This document shows positions 35,137 through 45,311 of a DNA stretch of 64,000 bases, piece by piece (position 1 is the first letter of the stretch; each line of letters begins with the position of its first letter). The position numbers and the translations under genes were made by a program. The DNA comes from Streptococcus devriesei DSM 19639 (lineage in GTDB: Bacteria > Bacillota > Bacilli > Lactobacillales > Streptococcaceae). The stretch covers positions 1-64,000 of the forward strand of contig NZ_AUIN01000019.1 in the NCBI RefSeq assembly GCF_000423725.1. Reading direction: 5' to 3'. Below the pieces are notes generated by a model. The model searched no databases, had not been told where the DNA came from, and saw only the letters and a list, made by a program, of their open reading frames with translations.

Positions 35137-36036
35137 ATGACTAAAACAGTCATTAAAGTTTCACAGCTGACAAAAAATTTTAAGGATAAAAAAGTACTGA
35201 AAAACCTCTCTTTTGAGGTTAATGAGGGCGATTGTATGGCCTTGATCGGTCCCAATGGGGCAGGCAAGACGGTACTTATGTCCTGTCTTTTGGGAGACTA
35301 TCATCCAACAGCCGGTCAGATTGAAGTGCTGGGGAAATCGGCCCATGATTCACAGCTTAAGGGCAAGGTCAGCATCCTTTTTCAGGAAAATTTAACCGAA
35401 CAAAAGTTAAAAGTCTCAGAACTTCTTCAGTTTCAGCAAAGCATTTATGATCATCCTTTGTCTGACACAGCGATTGACAGGCTGCTTGGTTTTACAGCTG
35501 AGCAAAAAAATCAATTTGCTGAAAAGCTTTCCGGCGGTCAGCGCCGCTTGCTGGCTTTTGTTCAAGTCATTATCGGTCAGCCGGATATTATCTTTCTTGA
35601 TGAGCCGACAGCCGGGATGGATACCAGCACGCGCAAGCGCTTTTGGGAAATTGTTAATGAGCTCAAGGCAGCGGGGAAAACGATTATCTATTCGTCGCAC
35701 TATATTGAGGAAGTAGAGCATACAGCGGATCGCATTTTGGTGCTGCATGATGGAAAATTGCTGCGCGATACTACGCCTTATCTTATGCGGGCTGAAGAAA
35801 AAGAGAAGGTCTTCACGCTGCCGCTTGCTTATCTAGAGAATATAGAAGATCAGTCTATTTACAATTTAAGTGTTAAATCAGACAGAATAACCTTCACAAC
35901 CAAGGAAGTTCAAGCAATCTGGCAGATTTTAGAAGATGCCGGATGTCCTATTGAAGATATTGAAATGGCCAACCGAACCCTGCTTGACAGTATTTTTGAA
36001 AATGAAAGAGAGGAAAAAGCTCATGAAAACCTTTAA
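35137..36036 (+). CDS. ABC transporter ATP-binding protein (ABC-2 type exporter)
   Basis: A 299-residue ATPase of the drug/antibiotic exporter class (CcmA-like). The Walker A motif is GPNGAGKT (about residues 36-43), the signature is LSGGQRR near 132, Walker B is IIFLDEPTAGMD near 152 and the H-loop is YSSHYIEE near 186. ATG 35137 is used because GAAAGGAG (35124-35131) lies just upstream. The longer frame from 35110 lacks a ribosome site. Its 3' end overlaps the permease gene by 14 bases, and the sensor and regulator genes follow. The substrate is unknown. Confidence 0.92.
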   Translation: MTKTVIKVSQLTKNFKDKKVLKNLSFEVNEGDCMALIGPNGAGKTVLMSCLLGDYHPTAGQIEVLGKSAHDSQLKGKVSILFQENLTEQKLKVSELLQFQQSIYDHPLSDTAIDRLLGFTAEQKNQFAEKLSGGQRRLLAFVQVIIGQPDIIFLDEPTAGMDTSTRKRFWEIVNELKAAGKTIIYSSHYIEEVEHTADRILVLHDGKLLRDTTPYLMRAEEKEKVFTLPLAYLENIEDQSIYNLSVKSDRITFTTKEVQAIWQILEDAGCPIEDIEMANRTLLDSIFENEREEKAHENL

Positions 36037-36769
36037 AGCAATGTTAAGGCAAGAATACCTTGTCAATAAACGTTCTCTATCTAATTTAATTATGGCTGTT
36101 GGCATGCCGATTGGCTTTTTCCTGCTCTTTACCACTATTTGGGCTAATGATGAATCCATGCCAAAAGAAATGGCTAAAGTTTGGATCAGACAGTATATGC
36201 TGCAAATGACCGCTTTTTCCAGCCTCAGTTTTGCTTTTTACTCGCTGCCTTTTGCATTTCACGAGGATAAGACCGGCAATCGTTTAAAGGCTGTTCAGCA
36301 CAGCCCTGTCCCCTTGTGGCAGTATTATGTCAGCAAAATTATAACCATTTTGGTACATTTTGTTTTGGCGATCATAGCTGTGTTTCTGGTCGGTCATTTT
36401 CTTAAAGGTGTATCCATGCCTTGGAAAGACTGGCTGACAGCAGGAGGATTATTATTTGCCGGGGCTTTCTGTTTCCTGCCTTTTGGTACCCTTTTTGCTC
36501 ATATCAAGTCTGCACAAACTCTTTCTCTGGCTGCTAATATATTTTACATGGGATTGTCTGTCTTGGGCGGACTGTGGATGCCGGTATCAACCTTTCCTAA
36601 AGTGATGCAGAAACTAGCCAAATGGACACCGACGTATCACTTTAATAACATGGTAATCTCTTATTTTGATAAAGATTTTTCCATCCAGTCACTCTCAATT
36701 CTCTTTGGATATGCTATCATAGTCTTAGCGATTGCTCTTGCAGTCGGAAAAAAGCTTGAGGTGAAATGA
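36023..36769 (+). CDS. ABC-2 type transporter permease
   Basis: A 248-residue membrane subunit for the preceding ATPase. It has six predicted membrane segments, the first at about residues 20-38 (LIMAVGMPIGFFLLFTTIW). The late segment GLSVLGGLWMPVSTFPKVMQKLAKWTPTYHFNNM (about 176-209) is typical of ABC-2 exporters. ATG 36023 is chosen over the track frame at 35936 because GAGAGGAAAAAG precedes it. The stop overlaps the sensor kinase start (ATGA), so the four genes form one translationally coupled unit. Confidence 0.9.
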   Translation: MKTFKAMLRQEYLVNKRSLSNLIMAVGMPIGFFLLFTTIWANDESMPKEMAKVWIRQYMLQMTAFSSLSFAFYSLPFAFHEDKTGNRLKAVQHSPVPLWQYYVSKIITILVHFVLAIIAVFLVGHFLKGVSMPWKDWLTAGGLLFAGAFCFLPFGTLFAHIKSAQTLSLAANIFYMGLSVLGGLWMPVSTFPKVMQKLAKWTPTYHFNNMVISYFDKDFSIQSLSILFGYAIIVLAIALAVGKKLEVK

Positions 36770-37860
36770 TGTTTCGACCCTTTCAAAAAACGGATCCACT
36801 CTACTATGTAGGGTTGGTCTTTATGATTTTTCCACTGGGCGGTGTCAGCTGGTTTGGCTATCCCTTGTGGACGCTTTTACCGTCCGTGCTTTTTGCGCTG
36901 GCCTTTATCGCCATTATTCATATCAAGGATGACTATCCTAAAATAATTGCCTGCCTCTGGTTTTACCTGTTGGGCTACATCGTCTGGATATCCTGCTTTA
37001 TCGAAGGCTCCATGATGTGGTTTTTCTTCTTTCTCGTTAATCTTCTCGTCTGGCGATTCGGAGATAAGATAAAGAGTTATCGCTTTATTTCCTTTTTACT
37101 TGGGATCGTAATCGTGGTCTTAGTTGGTTTTATTCGTGCGACTTCAGCATTCAATAAAGTTTACTTCTTTCTTGTCGCAACTTTCGTCTTAACTATGCTT
37201 TATACTCAACATCAGACTCAAATTGAAGAACAAATGAAACGGGAGCTATACAAGCAGAATGAAGCTATTAATCTGCTGGCCGCTGAAAATGAGCGCAACC
37301 GTATCGGCCGCGATTTGCATGATACCTTGGGACACACCTTTGCCATGATGACCTTAAAAACGGAACTGGCGCTGAAACAGCTGAACAAGCAAAATACAGA
37401 AGCTGTCCGCAAGGAACTGCTGGATCTCAATCAAATCAGCAAAGAATCTATGAAAAATGTCCGTGAACTTATCAATAATCTCAAATACCGGACAGTTACA
37501 GAAGAATTGGCGGCGATTACAGAGATGTTTGCCCTGTCTGATATTGGTCTAACAGTAGAAAATACGGTCAATACGGACCAATTATCACCGGTTATCCAAT
37601 CCAGCATGACTATGATTTTGCGAGAACTGACCAACAATGTTATCAAACACAGCAAGGCTTCGGCCTGTCAGATTCATATTTTTGAAAAAGACGGCTTTAT
37701 TATCAAAATAGAGGATAACGGCTGCGGTTTTGATGAACTGACCGGAAGGGAGCTCAGCTCCATTCGTGAGCGCTTGTACTTAGTCAACGGGCAGGTTGAT
37801 ATTTTATCAAGCAAACAGCCGACTGTTATTCAGATCAGACTTAAAGATAAGGAGAATTAG
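36766..37860 (+). CDS. Sensor histidine kinase (DesK/LiaS-like, HisKA_3)
   Basis: A 364-residue membrane kinase. About five hydrophobic segments fill residues 8-145, followed by a coiled linker. The phosphoacceptor motif is [20 protein letters not shown] (His about residue 186). The HATPase domain has the N-box [12 protein letters not shown] (about 287-298) and the G-box [11 protein letters not shown] (about 313-323). The short extracellular loops suggest sensing in the membrane or through the adjacent ABC transporter, as in intramembrane-sensing kinases. It overlaps the permease stop; the response regulator follows two bases later. Confidence 0.92.
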   Translation: MMFRPFQKTDPLYYVGLVFMIFPLGGVSWFGYPLWTLLPSVLFALAFIAIIHIKDDYPKIIACLWFYLLGYIVWISCFIEGSMMWFFFFLVNLLVWRFGDKIKSYRFISFLLGIVIVVLVGFIRATSAFNKVYFFLVATFVLTMLYTQHQTQIEEQMKRELYKQNEAINLLAAENERNRIGRDLHDTLGHTFAMMTLKTELALKQLNKQNTEAVRKELLDLNQISKESMKNVRELINNLKYRTVTEELAAITEMFALSDIGLTVENTVNTDQLSPVIQSSMTMILRELTNNVIKHSKASACQIHIFEKDGFIIKIEDNGCGFDELTGRELSSIRERLYLVNGQVDILSSKQPTVIQIRLKDKEN

Positions 37861-37861
37861 T

Positions 37862-38461
37862 ATGAGATTATTAGTAGCTGAAGATCAGTCTATGCTGAGG
37901 GATGCTCTCTGTCAGCTTTTGCTCATGGAAGACGGCGTTGAGGCTATATTTCAAGCTTCCAATGGTGCCGAGGCAATAGCCTTGCTGCAAAAAGAATCTG
38001 TTGACGTGGCTATTTTGGACGTTGAAATGCCCAAGAAAACAGGGCTGGATGTGCTGGAGTGGATTCGTGCTCACCATCAAGCTGCTAAGGTTATTATTGT
38101 AACAACCTTTAAGCGCTCAGGCTATTTTAAGCGTGCCTTAGCAGCCCATGTTGATGCTTATGTCTTGAAGGATCGCTCAACTGCTGAGCTGATGCAGACG
38201 ATCCACACCGTTTTGTCCGGACAAAGAGAGTATTCTCCTGAGCTGATTGAGGAAGTCACTTTTACGTCAAATCCGCTGAGCCAGCGAGAGCAGGAAGTCT
38301 TGCTTTTAGCGGCCAGAGGTCTGTCTAATCAGGAGATCTCTGAAAAACTCTTCTTGTCCAACGGCACAGTCCGAAATTACATGACTGGTATTTTTAACAA
38401 GCTGTCTGCCAGCAATCGTACAGAGGCTGTCAGAATTGCGCGTGAAGAGAATTGGATTTAA
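37862..38461 (+). CDS. Response regulator, NarL/LuxR family (DesR-like)
   Basis: A 199-residue cytoplasmic regulator. The receiver domain has the acidic pair ED near residue 8, the phosphoacceptor Asp in [13 protein letters not shown] (about residue 54), Thr in [10 protein letters not shown] and Lys in YVLKDRS. The C-terminal LuxR-type helix-turn-helix is [43 protein letters not shown] (about residues 138-180). ATG 37862 follows AAGGAGAATTA. It probably controls its own operon; a palindromic candidate site lies upstream at 34877-34893. Confidence 0.92.
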   Translation: MRLLVAEDQSMLRDALCQLLLMEDGVEAIFQASNGAEAIALLQKESVDVAILDVEMPKKTGLDVLEWIRAHHQAAKVIIVTTFKRSGYFKRALAAHVDAYVLKDRSTAELMQTIHTVLSGQREYSPELIEEVTFTSNPLSQREQEVLLLAARGLSNQEISEKLFLSNGTVRNYMTGIFNKLSASNRTEAVRIAREENWI

Positions 38462-38485
38462 GATCGATAAAAATAATTTGCAACT

Positions 38486-38545
38486 AAAAAAGGAGAAACA
38501 GCGGCTCACGATGTCATATCATGAACGTGCTGTTTTCTCCTTTTT
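38486..38545. terminator. Bidirectional terminator between the response regulator and gtrA
   Basis: AAAAAAGGAGAAACAGC (38486-38502) pairs with GCTGTTTTCTCCTTTTT (38529-38545). The loop carries ATGTCATATCATGA (38511-38524), the exact complement of 34880-34893. Confidence 0.88.
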
Positions 38546-38551
38546 CTATTT

Positions 38552-38570
38552 GCAGCAAGGCTGCTTTTTT
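38552..38570 (+). terminator. Second small hairpin with T run
   Basis: GCAGC/GCTGC (38552-38556 with 38560-38564), AAG loop, then six T's. It may back up the preceding terminator. Confidence 0.6.
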
Positions 38571-39024
38571 ATTTTTTATTTTTGAAAATAAAGAATTTAC
38601 TGATGACATAGTTGGTTACCATGATTAATACCTGACCGATCAAGGCAGCGATGGCATTAACCCAGGACAAATTATTGCCGACAAACTGGCCGATAATTCC
38701 CGGGAATTGGTCAACTAAAAGATAGGCTAAACCAGTATCCAAGAACAATGTTGACAGGCGTGCCAGGAAAAACTTCACAAAACGGCTTTGCCAGCCCTGC
38801 CTTGCCTGATTGAAAACATAGGTATCATTAATCACAAAAGCAAAGACAATAGCCAATACGTTGGCGATAGTCGCTGTTAGGGTGGCGTTTTTCAAAATAG
38901 GGTAGATGATTACAATGCGAAGAACAGCATAAAAGATAGTTGTTAGAACCCCTGCAACCAAATACTTAAAAACTTCGTGCCGGGTTACTCTTTTTAGAAA
39001 ATCAGTCGTTAATAATTTTTTCAT
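38569..39024 (-). CDS. GtrA family membrane protein
   Basis: A 151-residue protein with four membrane segments, from FKYLVAGVLTTIFYAVLRIVII (about residues 19-40) to IAALIGQVLIMVTNYVISKFFIF (about 125-147). This is the GtrA/DPMS-like fold. Members help flip lipid-linked sugars or form part of glycosyltransferase systems. No partner glycosyltransferase lies beside it. The ATG is six bases after an extended -10 like element TGA-TATAGT on the minus strand, with no ribosome site, so this too may be leaderless. It is divergent from queT. Confidence 0.84.
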   Translation of the reverse strand: MKKLLTTDFLKRVTRHEVFKYLVAGVLTTIFYAVLRIVIIYPILKNATLTATIANVLAIVFAFVINDTYVFNQARQGWQSRFVKFFLARLSTLFLDTGLAYLLVDQFPGIIGQFVGNNLSWVNAIAALIGQVLIMVTNYVISKFFIFKNKK

Positions 39025-39083
39025 AAACTTACTATATCAAAAAAAGTGGAAATATGCTATACTGAATAAGTTGCTCAGCAACC

Positions 39084-39142
39084 CTTGGTGCTTACTTCCC
39101 TTTCACCAAGCATATTATAAACGGGACAACCGTCAAAGGAGA
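39084..39142 (+). promoter_or_regulatory. preQ1-II riboswitch (COG4708 RNA) upstream of queT
   Basis: CTTGGTG pairs with CACCAAG (39084-39090 with 39104-39110), followed by CATATTATAA, a small ACGG/CCGT hairpin (39121-39124 with 39130-39133) and CAAAGGAGAA with the ribosome site. This is the pseudoknotted layout of the streptococcal preQ1-II (COG4708) motif, known upstream of this transporter family. PreQ1 binding hides the Shine-Dalgarno and lowers translation. Recognition rests on recalled consensus and the downstream gene. Confidence 0.9.
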
Positions 39143-39146
39143 AATA

Positions 39147-39659
39147 ATGAAACAATTAACTGTTCGTGATTTAAGCCATATTGCTATTGTGGCAGCTGTA
39201 TACGTGGTGCTGACTGCCACACCGCCTCTCAATGCCCTTTCATACGGCGGCATACAGTTTCGTTTAGCTGAGATGCTTTATTTTTTGGCTTTTTTCAATC
39301 CTAAATACATTATTGCTGTAACGCTGGGCTGTATGATTGCCAATGCCATGGGCACAATTGGTCTGGTAGATGTTTTTGTCGGCGGCGGCTCAACCCTTAT
39401 TTTTGTCAGCTTAGGCGTTATTCTTTTTGCCAAATACAAAGATGCTTATCTTTTTAATGGGTTCATCAACAAAGCCTTCTTTTATTTTGCCATCTTTTTT
39501 TCCTTGTCTATGTTTACCATTGCAGCAGAATTAAAGGTGATCTTTAATACGCCTTTTTGGATAACCTGGCTGACAACAGCTCTGGGAGAATTTGCGTCCC
39601 TGCTTATCGGTGCACTGGTGATTGACCGAGCTGGCAAACACATTGATTTCACTAAATAA
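39147..39659 (+). CDS. queT: QueT family queuosine-precursor transporter (ECF S component)
   Basis: A 170-residue substrate-specific component of an energy-coupling factor importer for queuosine precursors such as preQ1. It has five to six membrane segments and the QueT signature start LTVRDLSHIAIVAAVYVVLTATPPLNALSYGGIQFRLAEML (residues 4-45). YGGIQFRLAE lies in the substrate region. It needs the shared EcfAA'T module encoded elsewhere. The preceding riboswitch agrees with the assignment. The ribosome site AAAGGAGAA is part of that riboswitch. It is a single gene with a terminator. Confidence 0.93.
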   Translation: MKQLTVRDLSHIAIVAAVYVVLTATPPLNALSYGGIQFRLAEMLYFLAFFNPKYIIAVTLGCMIANAMGTIGLVDVFVGGGSTLIFVSLGVILFAKYKDAYLFNGFINKAFFYFAIFFSLSMFTIAAELKVIFNTPFWITWLTTALGEFASLLIGALVIDRAGKHIDFTK

Positions 39660-39711
39660 TGTTAGGAGCCAAAGCTGTTTTTAAGAGTGACAGAACAAAT
39701 AGCCTGTTTAA

Positions 39712-39741
39712 ACTTATCTATCGCGGTAGATAGGTTTTTTT
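39712..39741 (+). terminator. Terminator of queT
   Basis: ACTTATCTA/TAGATAGGT stem (39712-39720 with 39727-39735) with one G-U pair, then seven T's. Confidence 0.82.
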
Positions 39742-39862
39742 ATTTGCTGCTCAAATATCATCCTAACTGGCTGTATCACTTTTTATCAGCAGCCTTGATC
39801 TTTTTGCTTTTTTAGGAACTCTGTTTTTATTTTCTGATTTAAAAATTAGGGAAAGCCGCTGA

Positions 39863-41842
<1,980 letters not shown>

Positions 41843-41855
41843 GGGGAGAAGAAAT

Positions 41856-42899
41856 ATGGTAAGAAAACGCAAACGTGCACGTTTGATTTATAATCCGACC
41901 TCTGGTCAGGAAATCATGAAAAAAAATGTAGCAGATGTTTTGGACCTTTTGGAAGGTTTCGGCTATGAAACCAGCGCCTTTCAAACAACTCCTGAGCCGG
42001 ATTCTGCCAAAAATGAGGCTAGGCGCGCTGCTGTGGCAGGCTTTGACCTTGTCATTGCAGCAGGCGGAGACGGGACAATCAATGAAGTCGTCAGTGGTAT
42101 TGCTCCCTTGAAACGACGTCCTAAGATGGCCATTATTCCCACCGGTACGACCAATGATTTTGCACGGGCGCTTAAAATTCCCCGCGGCAATCCCGTGGAG
42201 GCTGCCAAGCTCATCGGCAAGAATCAGACGGTTCACATGGATATCGGTCAGGCCTACAAAGATAAATACTTTATCAATATTGCTGCAGCGGGCAGCCTGA
42301 CCGAATTAACCTACAGCGTGCCCAGCCAGTTAAAAACCATGTTTGGCTACTTGGCTTATCTGGTTAAGGGAGCCGAGCTGCTGCCGCGCGTCCGCAATGT
42401 TCCGGTTAAGGTCATTCATGATCACGGTGTTTTTGAAGGCGAAGCGTCAATGATTTTTGTGGCTTTGACCAATTCGGTCGGCGGCTTTGAAACCATTGCT
42501 CCGGATGCTAAATTGGACGATGGCAATTTCACCTTGATTTTGGTTAAGACGGCCAATCTTTTCGAATTGACAGATTTGATTCGGCTGGTCTTGACCGGCG
42601 GCCGGCATATCAATCATAAAAAGATTGAATACATCAAAACGAGCTATCTGAAAATCATTCCTCAGGGCAATCCTCCTAAGAGAATGATGATTAACCTTGA
42701 TGGTGAGTACGGCGGCGACGCACCGATTGAACTGCGCAATCTGAATAATCATATTGAATTTTTCGCCAACACAGACGAGATTTCCGACGATGCGATTACG
42801 CTTGATACAGAAGAGCTGGTATTAGAAGCAATTGCTCAGAAATTTGCTAAAGAAGCAGAAAGTTTAGATGGGCTGGACAAGTCAGAGGAGACAAATTAG
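41856..42899 (+). CDS. dgkB: Diacylglycerol kinase (DgkB type)
   Basis: A 347-residue soluble lipid kinase that returns diacylglycerol to phosphatidic acid; it is important in Gram-positive bacteria because lipoteichoic acid synthesis releases diacylglycerol. The catalytic core is visible: RARLIYNPTSGQE (residues 7-19), IAAGGDGTINEVVSGI (about 66-81) and IPTGTTNDFARAL (about 92-104). The C-terminal half has the NLDGEYGGDAPIEL segment near residue 279. The start follows AGGGGAGAAG, 13 bases after the ligA stop. pulA follows 14 bases after its stop, so the three genes are likely co-transcribed. Confidence 0.9.
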   Translation: MVRKRKRARLIYNPTSGQEIMKKNVADVLDLLEGFGYETSAFQTTPEPDSAKNEARRAAVAGFDLVIAAGGDGTINEVVSGIAPLKRRPKMAIIPTGTTNDFARALKIPRGNPVEAAKLIGKNQTVHMDIGQAYKDKYFINIAAAGSLTELTYSVPSQLKTMFGYLAYLVKGAELLPRVRNVPVKVIHDHGVFEGEASMIFVALTNSVGGFETIAPDAKLDDGNFTLILVKTANLFELTDLIRLVLTGGRHINHKKIEYIKTSYLKIIPQGNPPKRMMINLDGEYGGDAPIELRNLNNHIEFFANTDEISDDAITLDTEELVLEAIAQKFAKEAESLDGLDKSEETN

Positions 42900-42913
42900 T
42901 TAGGCAGGGATAC

Positions 42914-45127
42914 ATGAAAAATGTTGTAGTTGTACACTACCACAGCAATAAAGGACACTATTTTGATTTCAGCATGTGGCAATGGTTAGAAGGCCGGACG
43001 GGAAAGGATGCTTCCTTCGCCCGTTTTGACAGTTTTGGAATCGTCGGCAGTCTTACCTACGAATCAGAGTCTTTTCAAAATCAAGTCTATTTGATTGTCA
43101 AAAACGCAGATTGGTCCGTCAAGACACCCGATTTTAAGATTGACTGCCAGCCGGGCCTGCTTAAAACAGAGGTTTGGATTGTTGAAGGAGATGGCACCCT
43201 TTACTATTCCAGACAGGCTGCTGTTACCAGCCATGCTTACCGTCGGCGTCAGCCGCATGCCTTTGATATGGCTGTTAACAGCAAGCGTTTCGACCAAGAG
43301 TGGGGCTTTCAGGGCTGGCTGGGTTTTTCTTACCAAAAAGAAGCTACTGAATTTCGCCTGTGGGCGCCGACTGCCCTGAAGGTTGAGCTGATTCTTTACA
43401 GTGCAACCACAGAAAACGCCAGTGTCAGCCAGGTCATCAGCATGAATCGTGGGGACAGCAGAACCCCTGCTGACCATAGGGCAAATACGCAAGGGGTCTG
43501 GTTCCTAAAAGTAGAAGGAGACCTGAACTTTCAGGCCTACTGTTATCGTGTTTATTACCGAAAACGGACATTCAGAGATACCAGAGACCCTTATTCGATT
43601 GCAGCGACAGCAGATGGCAGACGTTCCGTTGTTGTTTCAGACAGCGATTTGCAGCCTGAAGGATTTACCGTTAAGCAGGGCAAGGATGCCGTCTGGCGGC
43701 TCAGCAATCCCAACAAGGCAGTCATCTCAGAAATGCATATCAGAGATTTTTCCAAGTCTGAAACATCGGGCGTTCAGCCGGAAAATCGCGGAAAATTTTT
43801 AGGTGCCTTTGAAACAGGGACTAAAAATCAGTACGGCGATGCAACTGCCTTTGATTATCTGAAAGGTTTAGGGATTAATTATGTTCAGCTGCAGCCGGTC
43901 TTTGACCACCACCAAACGCTTGAGACAGACGGATCTTATGCTTATAACTGGGGGTATGATCCCGAAAATTATAATGTTCCTGAGGCCAGTTTTGCCAGCA
44001 ATCCCCAAGCACCTACCACAAGAATTCTTGAGCTGAAGCAGCTGATTCAGGCTTATCATGATGCAGGAATCGGTGTGATCATGGATGTTGTGTACAATCA
44101 TACTTATTCCAATTCAGATTCGGCCTTTCAGCTGGCAGTGCCGGATTATTACTATCGCATGAACCGTGACGGCTCCTTTCAAAATGGTTCCGGCTGCGGC
44201 AATGAGACAGCCAGTGAAAAGGAAATGTTCCGAAAATACATGATTGATTCTGTCCTTTATTGGATAGAAGCTTATAATATTGACGGCTTTCGCTTTGATC
44301 TGATGGGGCTCCATGATGTTGAGACGATGAATGCTATCAGGCAGGCTGTTGATGAGATTGACCCCAATATCCTGCTTTATGGCGAAGGATGGGACATGGG
44401 AGAAGGTCTCAGGCCTGAAGATAAGGCCAAAAAAGGCAATGCCTACCAGATGCCCTGCATCGGATTCTTTAATGATGATGTCAGAAATGCCATTAAAGGG
44501 GCTGAGGTTTACGGAGACTTTAAACGCGGCTTTGTTTCCGGAGAAGCAACCGAATACGAACTTGCCAAAGGTATGCTGGGAAGCGATGAGCTGGCGCCTT
44601 ACCTGACACCTGATCAGGTACTTAACTATGTTGAAGCACATGATAACTATAATCTTAATGACCTTCTGTCAGAGCTGCACCCCGAAGATGATAAAGACAG
44701 TCATATTGGGCGGGTAGAACTTGCTACCAGTATGGGCATTCTCATGCAGGGCATGGCCTTTATGCAGCTGGGGCAGGAATTTCTGCGAACCAAGCTGTTT
44801 GCAACAGGTTCAGACGGAGAGCTGACTGAAGCAGACAAGGAGCGGGCGATGAACAGCTATAATGCACCTGATGCGGTCAATCAGATTAACTGGGATCATG
44901 TTACTTTGTATAAATCAACTGTTGATTTTGTAAGAAAACTGATTTATATGAAAACGCAGGAAACTGCCTTTTCATATCGGAGCTTTGAAGACATTCGCAA
45001 GCATGTTTATGTAGCGTCAGCAGAATATGGCTCAGGATTGCTCACTGTCAATGTCAGCGGCGCCGGTAAGGTGTTCCAATTAGACTTTAATGCAAATGAG
45101 AAAAAGACTGAAATTAATATGACATAG
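42914..45127 (+). CDS. pulA: Type I pullulanase (intracellular glycogen debranching)
   Basis: A 737-residue GH13 debranching enzyme that cuts alpha-1,6 links in glycogen and maltodextrin. An N-terminal beta domain (about residues 1-100) and a CBM48-like domain (about 125-230) precede the barrel. The barrel has the pullulanase signature YNWGYDPENYNVPE (about 343-356), VVYNHTY, the nucleophile Asp in IDGFRFDLMG (about 456-465), the acid Glu in LLYGEGWD (about 489-496) and the third carboxylate in EAHDNYN. No signal peptide or wall anchor is present, so it acts inside the cell. It lies directly upstream of the glycogen operon. Confidence 0.93.
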   Translation: MKNVVVVHYHSNKGHYFDFSMWQWLEGRTGKDASFARFDSFGIVGSLTYESESFQNQVYLIVKNADWSVKTPDFKIDCQPGLLKTEVWIVEGDGTLYYSRQAAVTSHAYRRRQPHAFDMAVNSKRFDQEWGFQGWLGFSYQKEATEFRLWAPTALKVELILYSATTENASVSQVISMNRGDSRTPADHRANTQGVWFLKVEGDLNFQAYCYRVYYRKRTFRDTRDPYSIAATADGRRSVVVSDSDLQPEGFTVKQGKDAVWRLSNPNKAVISEMHIRDFSKSETSGVQPENRGKFLGAFETGTKNQYGDATAFDYLKGLGINYVQLQPVFDHHQTLETDGSYAYNWGYDPENYNVPEASFASNPQAPTTRILELKQLIQAYHDAGIGVIMDVVYNHTYSNSDSAFQLAVPDYYYRMNRDGSFQNGSGCGNETASEKEMFRKYMIDSVLYWIEAYNIDGFRFDLMGLHDVETMNAIRQAVDEIDPNILLYGEGWDMGEGLRPEDKAKKGNAYQMPCIGFFNDDVRNAIKGAEVYGDFKRGFVSGEATEYELAKGMLGSDELAPYLTPDQVLNYVEAHDNYNLNDLLSELHPEDDKDSHIGRVELATSMGILMQGMAFMQLGQEFLRTKLFATGSDGELTEADKERAMNSYNAPDAVNQINWDHVTLYKSTVDFVRKLIYMKTQETAFSYRSFEDIRKHVYVASAEYGSGLLTVNVSGAGKVFQLDFNANEKKTEINMT

Positions 45128-45176
45128 AATGAAAAGTGTGCTATAATATGAGTAAAGATATAGATAGCGCTTTCAT
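45119..45176 (+). promoter_or_regulatory. glg operon promoter with cre-like site
   Basis: -35 ATGACA (45119-45124) overlaps the pulA stop. A 17-base spacer and TGC-TATAAT (extended -10, hexamer 45142-45147) follow. TAGATAGCGCTTTCAT (45161-45176) matches the CcpA cre consensus at all but one fixed position on this strand, and lies just inside the transcribed region. Binding there would give glucose repression by roadblock. The promoter is seen; CcpA control is inferred. Confidence 0.68.
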
Positions 45177-45222
45177 ATTAAATCATTCATTTGAAAATTT
45201 GATAGCCGTGGTCCTTGAATTA

Positions 45223-45259
45223 AAAATAATCCAAGTTTTTGCTTGGGTTATTTTTGTTT
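45223..45259 (+). terminator. Terminator-like hairpin in the glgB leader
   Basis: AAATAATCCAAG (45224-45235) pairs with CTTGGGTTATTT (45242-45253) around TTTTTG, followed by T-rich sequence. It is downstream of the glg promoter and 53 bases before glgB. It either ends transcription from pulA or attenuates the operon. Confidence 0.75.
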
Positions 45260-45311
45260 TATTAGGGCAGGTTTATCTTACTTTTACGAACAAACTAGAG
45301 GAGGTGGTTGA

